Origin: Zygnema cylindricum
Taxonomy: Eukaryota; Streptophyta; Zygnematophyceae; Zygnematales; Zygnemataceae
Reading direction: 5' to 3'
Length of the DNA stretch: 64,000 nucleotides
NCBI GenBank assembly: GCA_037447655.1
Contig: JBBHKE010001511.1
Span: 72,106 to 136,105, forward strand
Positions 21,973 through 33,400 of this stretch are shown piece after piece (within the stretch, counting starts at the first letter, position 1; every line of letters starts with the position of its first letter). The translations under genes were made by a program, and so were the position numbers. The notes under the pieces were generated by a model that was not told where the DNA came from, did not search any database, and was given only the letters and a program-made list of their open reading frames with translations.

Positions 21973-23017
21973 TGTAGAAACTAATGGTTTTTATTAGTAT
22001 TTTCTAGGTCTGAAAAGAAATATAGAAGCCGAGGCAGTCTATCTCTAACTTCTCTCTCCAACTCTCAAACTTGTCGCAGTCACTGAGAAATTGGAGAGGA
22101 AGCTAGAGCCATGGCTACCTTGGCTATCCTGAGGTTTACGGGAATTTTATATCAGGGTTTATTTATTTAAAAGGTATGTGCCGGCGGCAGGATTTGATCC
22201 TTGTACCTACCAGCCGGCAGACAGGATATAGCCGGTAGCCTTAGCCGTTAAGTCTAGCAATAGTGTTAAATACTATATAGTTTGATATTTATTTAAATAT
22301 GTATACGTACGATAAATCATTTAACTGTTATGGATTACGGGATACATAGATCCAGTAGTATATAATGTACGAATTACGGTACGGACAAAAATCAATACCG
22401 CACATTTGTTTCGTAAGTGAAACAAATACCGCGCATGTATTTATTACGGCTACGATTAAATCCGAATTTAATCGGACAGCCAGGATTAGCGCCGAGATCG
22501 CGAAGGAAGATTTCGGCGGTTTGTGGCCATCGCCACATCGGATGACGCGTGGCGAAATTCCGTTGGATTGTGGAATCTCCGGAGATTATGGCACCGAATC
22601 CGGATTTGACATGTGTCGACATTTTGGCCATGTCGTACAATGTCCGTACCTAAAGTACACCGGCAACTGTACTTTTGCGTACGGAACTCAATTCTGATTG
22701 GTTCCGTACATCAGTAGATAGAGTCTGTGAGAGAGATAGGACTTAGAAAAATTAGAAGATAGGACCCCCTCTCCCAGTGAGCTTCTGTACAAAAGGTCAA
22801 CTTTGACCCTCCATAGCTTACTGCTCAGGGGAGCAAATTCAGAGATTCTTTTTGCTACCGACTCAGGGGAGTCTTGCCTTCACAAGGGTGTAAGTGGTCA
22901 GGGTTTTTGTCTGCCAGGGTGGCAGTTATTTTTGCTGAAACACAAAGGGGTCAGGATTACCTAGAGGCTTCTTGGAAGCTATCCACTCTGAGGACTTATG
23001 GAGGTCTCAGAGTTTCA
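21973..23017 (+). repeat. Cop3 5' LTR
   Basis: It begins TGTAGAAACTAATGG and ends GAGTTTCA. It includes an antisense tRNA-like segment (22178-22258), a long stretch with cgtatacgtacg-type motifs, and at its end the gag ATG (22998), 20 bp before the LTR boundary. Confidence 0.95.
22178..22258 (-). other. Antisense tRNA-like segment in Cop3 5' LTR
   Basis: Minus strand: A-box-like GACTTAACGGCTAAGGC, a GC-rich hairpin (CCGGC...GCCGG), then AGGATCAAATCCT, which can form a T-arm with AGGAT/ATCCT paired. The opposite strand is the LTR sense strand. Confidence 0.58.
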
Positions 23018-26000
23018 AGTTATAGGCCCACCCTCTAGGGTACCAATATTTAATGGAACTGGCTTCATATACTGGGAAAGTATGATGATAGGAGCTCTAT
23101 GCGAAAAAAGGTTTTGGGGGATAGTGAGTGGACGGTTGGGGCGTCCATCAAGTTTTGAAATTCCTCCAGGGTTTGGAGGAACCAGATTCACCAGGAAAGA
23201 GAACCCACCTTCAACGGAGGAAACAAAAGAATGAGAGGTGGTGGAGAAAGGAAAGGAGAAGGAGACGACCACACCAATAGCAACTGGTTCGACATTCATG
23301 TCACCTATTCCGAGGAATGAGGAGAATGACACTGAAACCTGGGACTTCAACAATATGGCGGCAAAGCACTTCATCCTACGCCATCTCACTCAAGGACTTG
23401 CATGTCTTCATTTGCAGGTAGAAAGAGCATCCGATCTTTGGATGGCTCTCATAGAGATGTACCGAAGTGGTACGATTCAGCAACAACAGTTGGCTGATCA
23501 GAAAGTTAAGGAGTATGTATACAAAGGGGGAAATATGTTGGATTTTTGCAATGAGCTTGCTACACTCTTCATGGAGCTACAGAGTGCGGGAAAAGATTTT
23601 AGTGAAAAAAAAGAAGTTAACTGTTTACTGATGAAGTTACCTCATGAGTTCGTGAACATAGTTTACCGTGTGCAGGACTTGCCTGACTCAAGGTGGATAT
23701 GGAACTCAGTGGTAGGGATGATTCTCGTTTAAGAGAATACAATTGAGATCCGAAGGGGAGGAAAGAGTGGCCAAGACTTGGCAACAGCGACTGATTGGAA
23801 GAACAGGGATTCCCGAAAACCGGTCGGAAACTATGGGGGTAGGGAGCAGAAAAAACAGGCCGATGAGTTCAAACCAAGGGCTCCCAAAGGTCTATGTCAT
23901 TTTTGTAAGAAACCGGGGCACTATATGGCAGAGTGCACTAAGCTAACCGAGCTTCGATTAAAGGAGGGGCAGACCGGTGGTACCCCGAGAGGAAAGAAAA
24001 AGGCCCTTGTCACACAGGTACTTGAGGCTGAATCCGAGGACGAGGACGATCAGCTCCTTTTGGATGAGGAGTTGGAGGCAAAAAATGAGGTCGAAATTCC
24101 ACGAAGGCAGAAATGTGCTTACGGTGGATTGAAAGGTGAAGCAGGCTGGATTGTAGATTCAGGTGCCTCCATGCACATGTGTAAGGATAGACACCTGTTC
24201 ACTAAGATAAGAAAGATTCCCACCGTAGAGATAGAGTGCGGGGATGGGAGGATAGTCACCACTACTCTTGTAGGATCGGTAGATCTAAAAGTGTTAGTAG
24301 AAGGAAAGACATCCATATTAACATTCTCCGATGTATTGTTTATTCCGGAGCTGAACAAAAATCTTATCTCTACATCAGTATTAGATGATAAGGGTTTTTT
24401 TACTAGCACTAGGGAAGGAGTCTTTACTGCTAGTTTTGAGGATGATGTCTATTTCATTGCTGAGAAAGGTAGCCATGGGATGTTTAGGCTGATCTTAAGT
24501 AATGAAAAGAAGAAGCTTTACTATGCTGGTGTTCATGATATTATGATGTGGCATAAGAGGCTTGGGCATGTGAATCTAGATAAGTTAAGAGAGATGAAAA
24601 AGATGGGAGTGGTGGAAGGGATTCAGTTCAGTGAGAGTGATGATATAAGTGATTGTAGTGGATGTGCTCAAGGTAAAGCACACAGATTACCCTTTCCTAA
24701 GTCAGCCACCTATAAGGGAGAAAAAATTCTAGATCTAGTACACACAGATATTTGGGGACCGGCTAAAGTGCCCTCACCGGGGGGGAAGAGATTTATGATG
24801 ACTATAACTGATGATTGGTCTCGGTATTCCCGGGTATATTTTTTGAAAAACAAGTCCGAACCTGAGGATTGTTTTAGACAATATAAAGCATGGAGCGAAA
24901 AACTCCATGAAACTCCAATCAAGAGAGTAAGGAGTGACAATGGTGGAGAGTATACTTCTAACCAGTTTGAAGATTTTCTGAGGGAAGATGGGGTTCAACA
25001 CCAAAAGACAGTTCCAAAAAATCCGGAACAAAATGGGGTAGCTGAAAGGTTAAATAGAACAGTAAGTGATAGTGCTAGAACTATGTTGTCAGATAAAATG
25101 ATAGGAAAAAGGTTTTGGGCAGAAGCAATGAACTGTGCTAATTACCTCAAGAATACAGTTCTTACTTCAGCTATAAAAGATCAAACACCTTATGAGAGAT
25201 GGACAGGCCGGAAACCAGACATATCTCACTTAAAGGTTTTTGGCAGTCAAGTGTTCAGTCTAGATACTGATCGGTCCAATTGGAAGCTAGATCCTAAAGG
25301 AAAACCGGGATACTTATTAGGATATGATGAAGATGTTAAAGGATATAGAGTTTATGATCTAAAAAGGGAAGATATAATCTTAGTAAAGCATCTAGTAGTT
25401 ATGGACGAAGGAAAGTCTGTGGATCCCTTCAAATATACGAAGTCAGTAAAAATCAGATTTGAGTCAGAAAATTCCAATGACTTTGAGCTTGCTAACTATC
25501 CAGGTTTTAGAGAAGATGCCATTCTTGCACGTACAAATCAGACCGAAAAGGACTCGGCTGTGGAAACTCCAGTGACAACTCTACTCGAAGCGGAAGACGT
25601 GGTGGAAATTGATTCGGAATCAAGGGATAGGGGAGAAGCCGAGTTTGTTCGACAGAATCCACGAGAACCATCTATTCCAGCCTCAGTTTTTGAGGGGGGG
25701 AGGAGAAGTAGCAAAAGACTGCAAGAAAAACAGGTTAATAACAAGGTAACTAAACTATCTCATCAAGATGAACCTCAAACTTATGGAGAGGCGATGACTT
25801 GTCCAGAAAGAAACCGGTGGAAGACAGCCATCAATGAGGAGATGGCTTCAATCATGGCAGCCGATTCTTGGGAGCTGGTGGACTGTCCACCTAACTGAAA
25901 ACCAATCGGTTGTAAGTGGGTTTTCAAATTAAAACTGAACCCAGATAACACAATCGAGCGCTACAAGGCCAGATTAGTGGCAAAGGGATTTACACAAAAG

Positions 26001-27359
26001 GAAGGAATTGACTACGAGGAAACCTTTGCCCCGGTGGTTAGATTTCCCTCTGTCCGCATACTTCTGAGTTTAGCAGCGGCGGAAGACATAGAAGTGCATC
26101 AGATGGACATCAAGACAACCTTTTTGCATGGAGAATTGGAAGAGGAGATCTTCATGCGACAACCCGAAGGTTTTGTGGAGGAAAGAGAGGAGAGTAAGGT
26201 ATGTCGGCTGATTAAATCTCTTTATGGTTTGAAACAGACACCTCGACAATGGAATAAGAAGCTTGATGAGTTACTTACCGGTCTGGGATATATTCGGATC
26301 AGCTCAGATCACTCAATCTATGTTTTTGAAGATGAGGAAGGTTTGATATTTATTGCAATTTATGTTGATGATTTGCTTGTATTAAGTAAATCAATGGAAA
26401 AAAATAAACAAACTGAAAACCGATCTTAAGGGGAGATTTGAAATGAAGGATATGGGAGAAGCAAGATATATTTTGGGAATTCAAGTAGAGAGAGACCGAA
26501 AAAGGAAAATTATAAAACTGACTCAAAAGGAAGCAATAGGGAACATGCTTGAAAAATTTCAAATGGATAAAGCTAATAGTTGTACAACTCCAATGGAGTT
26601 GAAGAAGGGAAGTGAGGGGAGTGAGGAAGAACGAGTCATAGTCTTAGACGAGGAATTATCTCCTGATGAACAAAAGTTCATGCAGACTATTCCTTACAGG
26701 CAAGTAGTGGGAAGTCTAATCTATTTTATGAATTGTACCCGGCCGGATTTAGCTGCAACTGTAGGAGTGCTGAGTAGAAGTCTAAATGCTCCCACTAAGA
26801 AGGATTGGGAGGCAGCTAAGAGAGTCCTTAGATATTTGGTGGGAACTAGGGATCTATGGTTGCATTTGGGTGGGGAGAATACTGACATCACTACTTGGAG
26901 TGATGCCAGTTATGGTGATGCTCCGATGAGGAGATGCACTTCTGGATATGTATTATATGTGGGTGATGGGGCTTGCTGTTGGAGTAGCAAACAGCAAAAG
27001 GTTATTGCTCAGTCCACCATGGAGGCTGAGTATATGGCTTCTTGCTCTGCTGTAAAAGAATTGATGTGGGTCAAGTCTTTGCTTGGTGAGCTTGGTCACC
27101 TTAAGAGTGGTGTGCAGAAAAAATATTTTGTGATAATCAGGCAGCAATCGCTATTTCTGCCAATCCTAAACATCATTTTAAAGCCAAACACATGGACATC
27201 AGACTCAGCTTTGTTAGAGAGAAAGTAGAAAACAAAATAATCAGTTTAGAGTACAGACCAGATAGTGAGATGATAGCAGATATGATGACCAAACCTGTGC
27301 CTTCCCCTAAGCTAATTTTTTGCAGGGAGAAGTGTGGTCTGAAATTAAAGATTGACTAG
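22998..27359 (+). pseudogene. Cop3 gag-pol polyprotein (three stops, two frameshifts)
   Basis: One frame of about 1453 codons starts in the LTR at 22998 and ends TAG 27357-27359. Gag: MEVSEFQVIGPPSR, then the typical copia body to about 23760. Zinc knuckle CHFCKKPGHYMAEC (about 23898-23940). Protease WIVDSGASMHMC (about 24148). Integrase: WHKRLGHVN, CSGCAQGKAH, then HTDIWGP, RSDNGGEY and NPEQNGVAER supply the DDE residues. Reverse transcriptase: GCKWVFKLKLN, YVDD intact at about 26361-26372. RNase H: TTWSDASYGDAP, STMEAEYMA, ending in MMTKPVPSPK. Stops at 23232, 23730 and 25896; the last is TGA where Cop2 has CGA, a CpG transition. An extra A near 26400 and a missing T near 27125 shift the frame and shift it back. 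Confidence 0.95.
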
Positions 27360-27372
27360 AAAATAAGGGGAG

Positions 27373-28419
27373 TGTAGAAACTAATGGTTTTTTATTAGTA
27401 TTTTCTAGGTCTGAAAAGAAATATAGAAGCCGAGGCAGTCTATCTCTAACTTCTCTCTCCAACTCTCAAACTTGTCGCAGTCACTGAGAAATTGGAGAGG
27501 AAGCTAGAGCCATGGCTACCTTGGCTATCCTGAGGTTTACGGGAATTTTATATTAGGGTTTATTTATTTAAAAGGTATGTGCCGGCGGCAGGATTTGATC
27601 CTTGTACCTACCGGCCGGCAGACAGGAAATAGCCGGTAGCCTTAGCCGTTAAGTCTAGCAATAGTGTTACATACTATATAGTTTGATAATTATTTAAATA
27701 CGTATACGTACGATAAATCATTTAACTGTTATGGATTACGGGATACATAGATCCAGTAGTATATAATGTACGAATTACGGTACGGACAAAAATCAATACC
27801 GCGCATTTGTTTCGTAAGTGAAACAAATACCGCGCATGTATTTATTACGGCTACGATTAAATCCGAATTTAATCGGACGGCCGGGATTAGCGCCGAGATT
27901 GCGGAGGAAGATTTCGGCGGTTTGTGGCCATCGCCACATCGGATGACGCGTGGCAAAATTCCGTTGGATTGTGGAATCTCCGGAGATTATGGCACCGAAT
28001 CCGGATTTGACATGTGTCGACATTTTGGCCATGTCGTACAATGTCCGTACCTAAAGTACACCGGCAGCTGTACTTTTGCGTACGGAACTCAATTCTGATT
28101 GGTTCCGTAAATTAGTAGATAGAGTCTGTGAGAGAGATAGGACTTAGAAAAATTAGAAGATAGGACCCCCTCTCCCAGTGAGCTTCTGTACAAAAGGTCA
28201 ACTTTGACCCTCCATAACTTAGTGTTTAGGGGAGCAAATTCAGAGATTCTTTTTGCTACTGGCTCAGGGGAGTCTTGCCTTCACAGGGGTGCAAGTGGTC
28301 AGGGTTTTTGTCTGCCAGGGTGGTAGTTATTTTTGCTGAAACACAAAGGGGTCAGGATTATCCTAGAGGCTTCTTGGAAGCTGTCCACTCTGAGGACTTA
28401 TGGAGGTCTCAGAGTTTCA
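27373..28419 (+). repeat. Cop3 3' LTR
   Basis: It is collinear with the 5' LTR over its whole length, with a few percent differences at most by eye. It ends GAGTTTCA followed by target duplication CAGGC and Gypsy sequence. Confidence 0.95.
27579..27658 (-). other. Antisense tRNA-like segment in Cop3 3' LTR
   Basis: Second copy of the segment at 22178-22258, with the same A-box-like and T-arm-like parts and two or three substitutions. Confidence 0.57.
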
Positions 28420-29458
28420 CAGGCAACCTTCTAGAGGTCTCGGGAGGAGCAGTTCATGAGCCGAAAGTTTGGGAGCGCCTGCGAGGTGGTGAGTAGGCGG
28501 GGACGAATTTGTACGGTAATACAGGCGGGTCCGGTGACCCACGGACTACTGCAGCGGGAGAAAGGGATGGCGAAGGAGAGGAGGCATGAGGTGGTTATGG
28601 TGGAGGATTGGACAGTCCGAGGGAAATGTGTAGTCTATGGTCGGGTTGTGTTGCACCACAGCCTCCACATTGGAAGATACCGCTACCGAGACAAAGGTAG
28701 GACGCTCAGTGGAAGCGGCTGCCAAGTTACCTCGTAGATCTGCACCTAACCCCTCCCGTTAAGCCCTGTTGTTTCCTCCCCTTCCCGTTGAAGAGGAGAT
28801 TCTAGTCTAGTTCCTTGTGAAGTCCTTAGATAGTGCGTCGCAAGAGGAGTTGCTTGACCGTGAGGTTGTCCTCCAGCAGAGGGACCTGTCCTACCAGGAG
28901 GAGCTATCTGTCCACTAAAGATCCCTTTTGATCTCCGTCTAGCCTCCCGAATTACGAGGAGGAGCTATCTATCCACTAAAGATCCCTCCTGATCTCCGTC
29001 TAGCCTCCCGAATAAGGAGTAGTTCATGTTCCAATGCCTTCTTCCTTTCCTCTTCAAGAGCCTCCTAGTCTATGGTGTTGGGTCCGGCCCCTGCCGTAGC
29101 TTTACTCTGCGACCACAGGATATCAACCAGTTTCTGTGTACTGCTCACCATACCCGAGAGATTCACAATCCCCAAACGCGGTACCTCGGGGTCTGTGGGT
29201 CTTGAACGCCAGAACCCTTTGGAAGGTCAAACAACCGGTGATGATGGAGACAGGGAGCTTGGTGAGACTGAGGCGGAAGGGAAGAACAACTCCTCTTTAG
29301 GTCAGGGAGCAAACTTGCCCTTGCAGTCTTGATGGTCGAACCGGTGCACTCTCTTGGGCTCTGGTAACCCCCCCTTGTTGGTTCCTTCCCCCGCCCGGGC
29401 CCTAGAAGTCGCCTTGCCCCTACACGGTTTACTGGGTGCAGTGACTTGAAATTGAATG
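28420..29458 (-). mobile_element. Gypsy piece between Cop3 and Cop4 (gag region)
   Basis: This GC-richer stretch is bounded by the target duplications CAGGC and GAATG, so it is part of the same Gypsy. On the minus strand around 29050-28950 it encodes a charged helical segment (EALEEERKKALEHELLLI), as expected for a gag linker or coiled coil; stops and frame changes are frequent. It includes a 62-bp tandem duplication (about 28897-29020). Confidence 0.7.
28897..29020. repeat. 62-bp tandem duplication in Gypsy
   Basis: Two copies starting gaggagctatctrtccact and running to cctcccgaat, at about 28899 and 28961. They differ at a few positions. The unit is not a multiple of three, so it shifts any gag frame. 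Confidence 0.85.
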
Positions 29459-30466
29459 TGCAATTCTTTGTCCCCTATTAGACTACAGAATTCAGAAAGT
29501 TTCTAGATAAATTTTAACTAACCCACTTCAAGCCACAACCACTGCTACCCAAAAAGGCAAACTGACAGTCTCACTGTACGCGTGTGCAACTTGGACTCCC
29601 CTGAGTCCGTAGCGAAAAAAAGTCACTCAAAACGACCAACCAACCGATAACTTATGATGTGGCATAAAATGCCAATTTATACAAACTCTCAAAGAGAGAG
29701 GTGACCGTCTATCCCAAAAATGCTAAGTCCTAACCCCTCTCACAATCCATATCTACTACGTACAAACGAATCAAATAACTGTGAAGTAGAGAAAGGTACT
29801 AAAACCGATGTTCTTTCTAAACGGCCTGTGTACGACAAGGCCACTGAGTGGACGGGTGTCACCTTTCCACTCGTCCGTATGTTCTCCGGAGATCCTGCAA
29901 TTAAAAATTTTTCCATCCACGTGGCGCCAAGTCATGCCACGTATATAAACGCCAAAGTGACCATTCCGCGATCCCGGCAGTGATAAATGTCGTCCGATTA
30001 AATCTGACATTAAATGTCGGCCGTCGAAACAAATATCCGATTCATTTGTTTCGTGCGAAATGACGTCCGCACCGAAACTTTAACTGGTTCTATGTTCCTT
30101 TGTTCACACTTTAGTTAATCAGTTTCAAGATCATGTACAAGTTTAAATATGTATCAAACCCTATGTAACTTAACGCACTTCTACGACAAACTCGTTAGAG
30201 CTAACGGCTACGCCGTACTCTACCGGTCGGAGGTTCAAGTCCTGCCTAACTCAACATTTTGTTGAGAGTGACATAAGTCACTCTTTAGTCCTGCCTCTTG
30301 AACTAAAGCAGCCATGGTTCAACCACCCTCTCTATCATTTAGTGACTACAACAAGTATGGTGGCTAGAGAGAGGAGGTGGAGGCAAGTTGTCCGCCCTTT
30401 TCTTTTTCTTTTTATACTGATATATTTAGACCTAGAAAATACTTTATAAATCTAGTAATTTCAACA
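29459..30466 (-). repeat. Cop4 3' LTR
   Basis: Minus-strand start TGTTGAAATTACTAG at 30466 and end at 29459 (TTGCA). It contains a tRNA-like segment at 30193-30251 on the plus strand, that is, antisense to the element. Confidence 0.92.
30193..30251 (+). other. Antisense tRNA-like segment in Cop4 3' LTR
   Basis: Plus strand: GTTAGAGCTAACGGCTACGCC, later GGTCGGAGGTTCAAGTCC (perfect B box GGTTCAAGTCC) and a 3' end CCTAAC that can pair with the 5' GTTAG like an acceptor stem. The anticodon arm is too short for a working tRNA. Confidence 0.65.
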
Positions 30467-30479
30467 CTCCCCTTATTTT

Positions 30480-33400
30480 CTAGTCTAACTTTAACTTCAG
30501 TTTTAGTCCACATTTTTCTCTACAATATTTTAATTTTTGAGAAGGCATTGGTTTTGTCATCATATTAGCCACCATTTCCTCATCAAATCTATATACAAAA
30601 TACACAATCTTATTCTCAACTTCTTCTCTCACAAAACTCAATCTTATGTTCATATGCTTAGCCTTGAAATTATGTTTTGGATAAGCTGCAATTACAATGG
30701 CATCGTGATTCTCATAAAACACTTCATGCACACCCTCCTTCATATACCCCAGTTTTTACAACAAGGATATGACCCACATTAACTCTTTCACAGCAAAACA
30801 AGAGGCCATGTACTCCGCCTCCAAAGTAGATTAAGCAACCACCTTTTGTTGCTTGTTGCTCTAACAACAGCCACCTTCCCCAACATACAACACATACCCA
30901 AAAGTGCATCTTCTCATTGGTGCATCCCCATAACTGGCATCACTCCAAGTAATGATATCAGTGTGCTCCCCTCCCAAATGCAACCGTAACTCTCTGGTTC
31001 CTACCAAATATCTCATGACTCTCTTGGCTACCTCCCAATCTTTCTTCCTAGGATCGTTAAGACTCCTACTGAGGACTTTTACTGCTGCCGCTATGTCCGG
31101 CCCTGTACAGTTCATAAAGTATATCAAACTTCCTACGACCTGTTTGTAAGGAATAGACTTCATAAACTCTCTCTCCTCATGACTCATATGATCATCTAAA
31201 ATTATCACTCCTCCTTCTACACTCCCATCACTTACTTTCTTCAAGTCCATGGGAGTGGTACAATTGTTTGCCTTTTCCATGTGGAATTTCTCGAGCATAT
31301 TACCTATTGCTTCTTTCTGAGTAAGTCTGATAATCCTTTTCCCCCTATCTCTCTCCATTTGGATCCCTAAAATATATCTTGCCTCCCCTAAATCCTTCAT
31401 ATCGAATCTGCTTCTAAGATTTTACTTTAACTTATTGATCTTTTCAAAATATTTATTTAACACAAGCAAATCATCTACATAAATTGCAATAAAATTGACG
31501 TCATTCTCATCTTCAAATATATAGATAGAATGGTCCGAGCTGATCCGGATGTATCTCAGACCGGTGAGAAACTCATCTAGTTTTTTATTCCACTGTCGAG
31601 GAGCCTACTTCAGTCCATATAAGGACTTTATGAGCCTGCAAACTTTGCTCTCTTTTCCTTCCACCACAAATCCCTCTTGTTGCCTCATGAACATTTATTC
31701 CTCTAACTCACCATTAAGAAAGGCAGTCTTAATATCCATCTGGTGTATTTCCATGTCTTCCGCTGCTGCCAGACTGAGGAGAATCCTTACTGATAGAAAC
31801 CGAACAACTGGAGCAAAAGTCTCCTCATAGATAATCCCCTCCTTTTGGGTGAACCCCTTTGCTACCAGTCAAGCCTTATATCTCTCAATGGTATTATGTG
31901 GGTTCAGTTTTAGTTTAAACACCTATTTACAACCAATCGATTTTCTGTCCGGAGGACAGTCCGCTAGCTCCCAAGTATTTGCTTCCATGATGGAGGCCAT
32001 CTAATCATTTATGGCTCTAATCCATTTGTCTTTCTCTGGACTGTTTACTACCTCCGATGTGATTGAGGCTCATCAGGGTGAGATAGCTCAATTATCGTGT
32101 GAGCGGCCTGTTTTTCCTGAATCCTTTTGTTGCTCTATCTCCCCCCCTCAAACTTTTAAGTTGGGATAGAGGGAAGTCTTTTATTTCTCCTTACTGTCTA
32201 ATCGTCTCCCCTATCCATGGAAGCCGGTTCTGGTTCCTCCTCTTCTGTCTCCTTGAAGTCCATAGAAATATGTGAGGTTTCCAATGGATCTCCTATGTCT
32301 TAGATCTCCCCTTAATCTTCAATCCATGTTTCACTCAAGTCCCTTTCGGGAAGGATGGAGTCCTCCTCACCTTCAGACTCAAATCTGATTCTTATCTTCT
32401 TGGTATATTTAAAGGGGTCAAATGACTTCCCTTCATCCATGACAACTAGGTGTTTGACCAGAATGATATCTCTCTGTGCTAAGTCATATACTCTATATCC
32501 CTTGACATCCTCATCATATCCTACAAAGCATCTAGGTTTTCCTTTAGCATCTAGTTTCTAGTTTTTCCTATCCGTGTCAAGACTGCAAACTTGGCTACTG
32601 AATACTTTAAGGTGAGAGATATCTGGTTTCCTTCCAACCCATCTCTCATAAGGTGTCATTCCCTTTACAACTGAGGTAAGGGAATGTAGTTGGCACAGAT
32701 CATGGCTTCTTCCCAAAATATCTTTCATATTTTCTTGTCGGCCAACATACTGAATGCACTATCTTCTAGTGTTCGGTTCAACCTCTCAGCTACCACATTT
32801 TGTTTCGAGTTATATGGTACGGTTTTTTGGTGCTGAACTTCCTCATCTCTTAAGTATTCCTCAAAGTGGTTAGAGGTATATTCCCCCCCATTATCACTCC
32901 TTATTCTCTTAACGGGGGTTCCATTCAACTTCTCACTCTAGGCGTTATATTCTTTGAAGTAAGTTGATGTTTCATACTTTGTTTTTCGAAAGTAGACTCT
33001 AGAGTATCTAGACCAGTCATTGGTTATTGTCAACATAAACCTTTTTCCTCCAACCGAAGGTACTTTTCCAGGTCCCCAGATATCTGTGTGGACCAGATCT
33101 ATAACTTTCTCACTTTTGTATGTGGCGGTTTTAGGAAAGGGAAGTATGTGAGCCTTACCTTGAGCACAGCCACTACAATCATCCATCATTTCATTTTCTC
33201 CAAACTGAATGCCTTCTACTACCCCAAGCTTTTCCATTTCCCTTAACCTATTAAAATGCACATGCCCCAATCGCTTATGCCAAATCATCAACTTTAGAAC
33301 ACCAACATAGTTGACATTCTTCTTTTCATTACTCAGGTTAAGCCTAAACATTCTTTGGCTACCCTTATCTGCCTTCAAGTAAACATAATCCCCATACTTA

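Larger units (their letters stand above)
21973..28419 (+). mobile_element. Cop3: nearly intact Ty1/copia retrotransposon
   Basis: LTRs of 1045 and 1047 bp (21973-23017 and 27373-28419), TG...CA ends, and a perfect 5-bp target duplication CAGGC (21968-21972 and 28420-28424). The primer-binding site AGTTATAGGCCCACC follows the 5' LTR directly; the polypurine tract aaataaggggag precedes the 3' LTR. The internal frame has three stops and two compensating single-base shifts in homopolymer runs. The LTRs look nearly identical by eye, so this is the youngest copia here. Confidence 0.97.

Noticed and set aside
22365-22697. 110-residue plus-strand frame in the Cop3 5' LTR, repeated at 27766-28098
   Set aside because: Both copies lie in the LTR U3/R region and are nearly identical because the LTRs are; there is no known protein similarity, and the opposite strand is also open. 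Non-coding LTR is the simpler reading.
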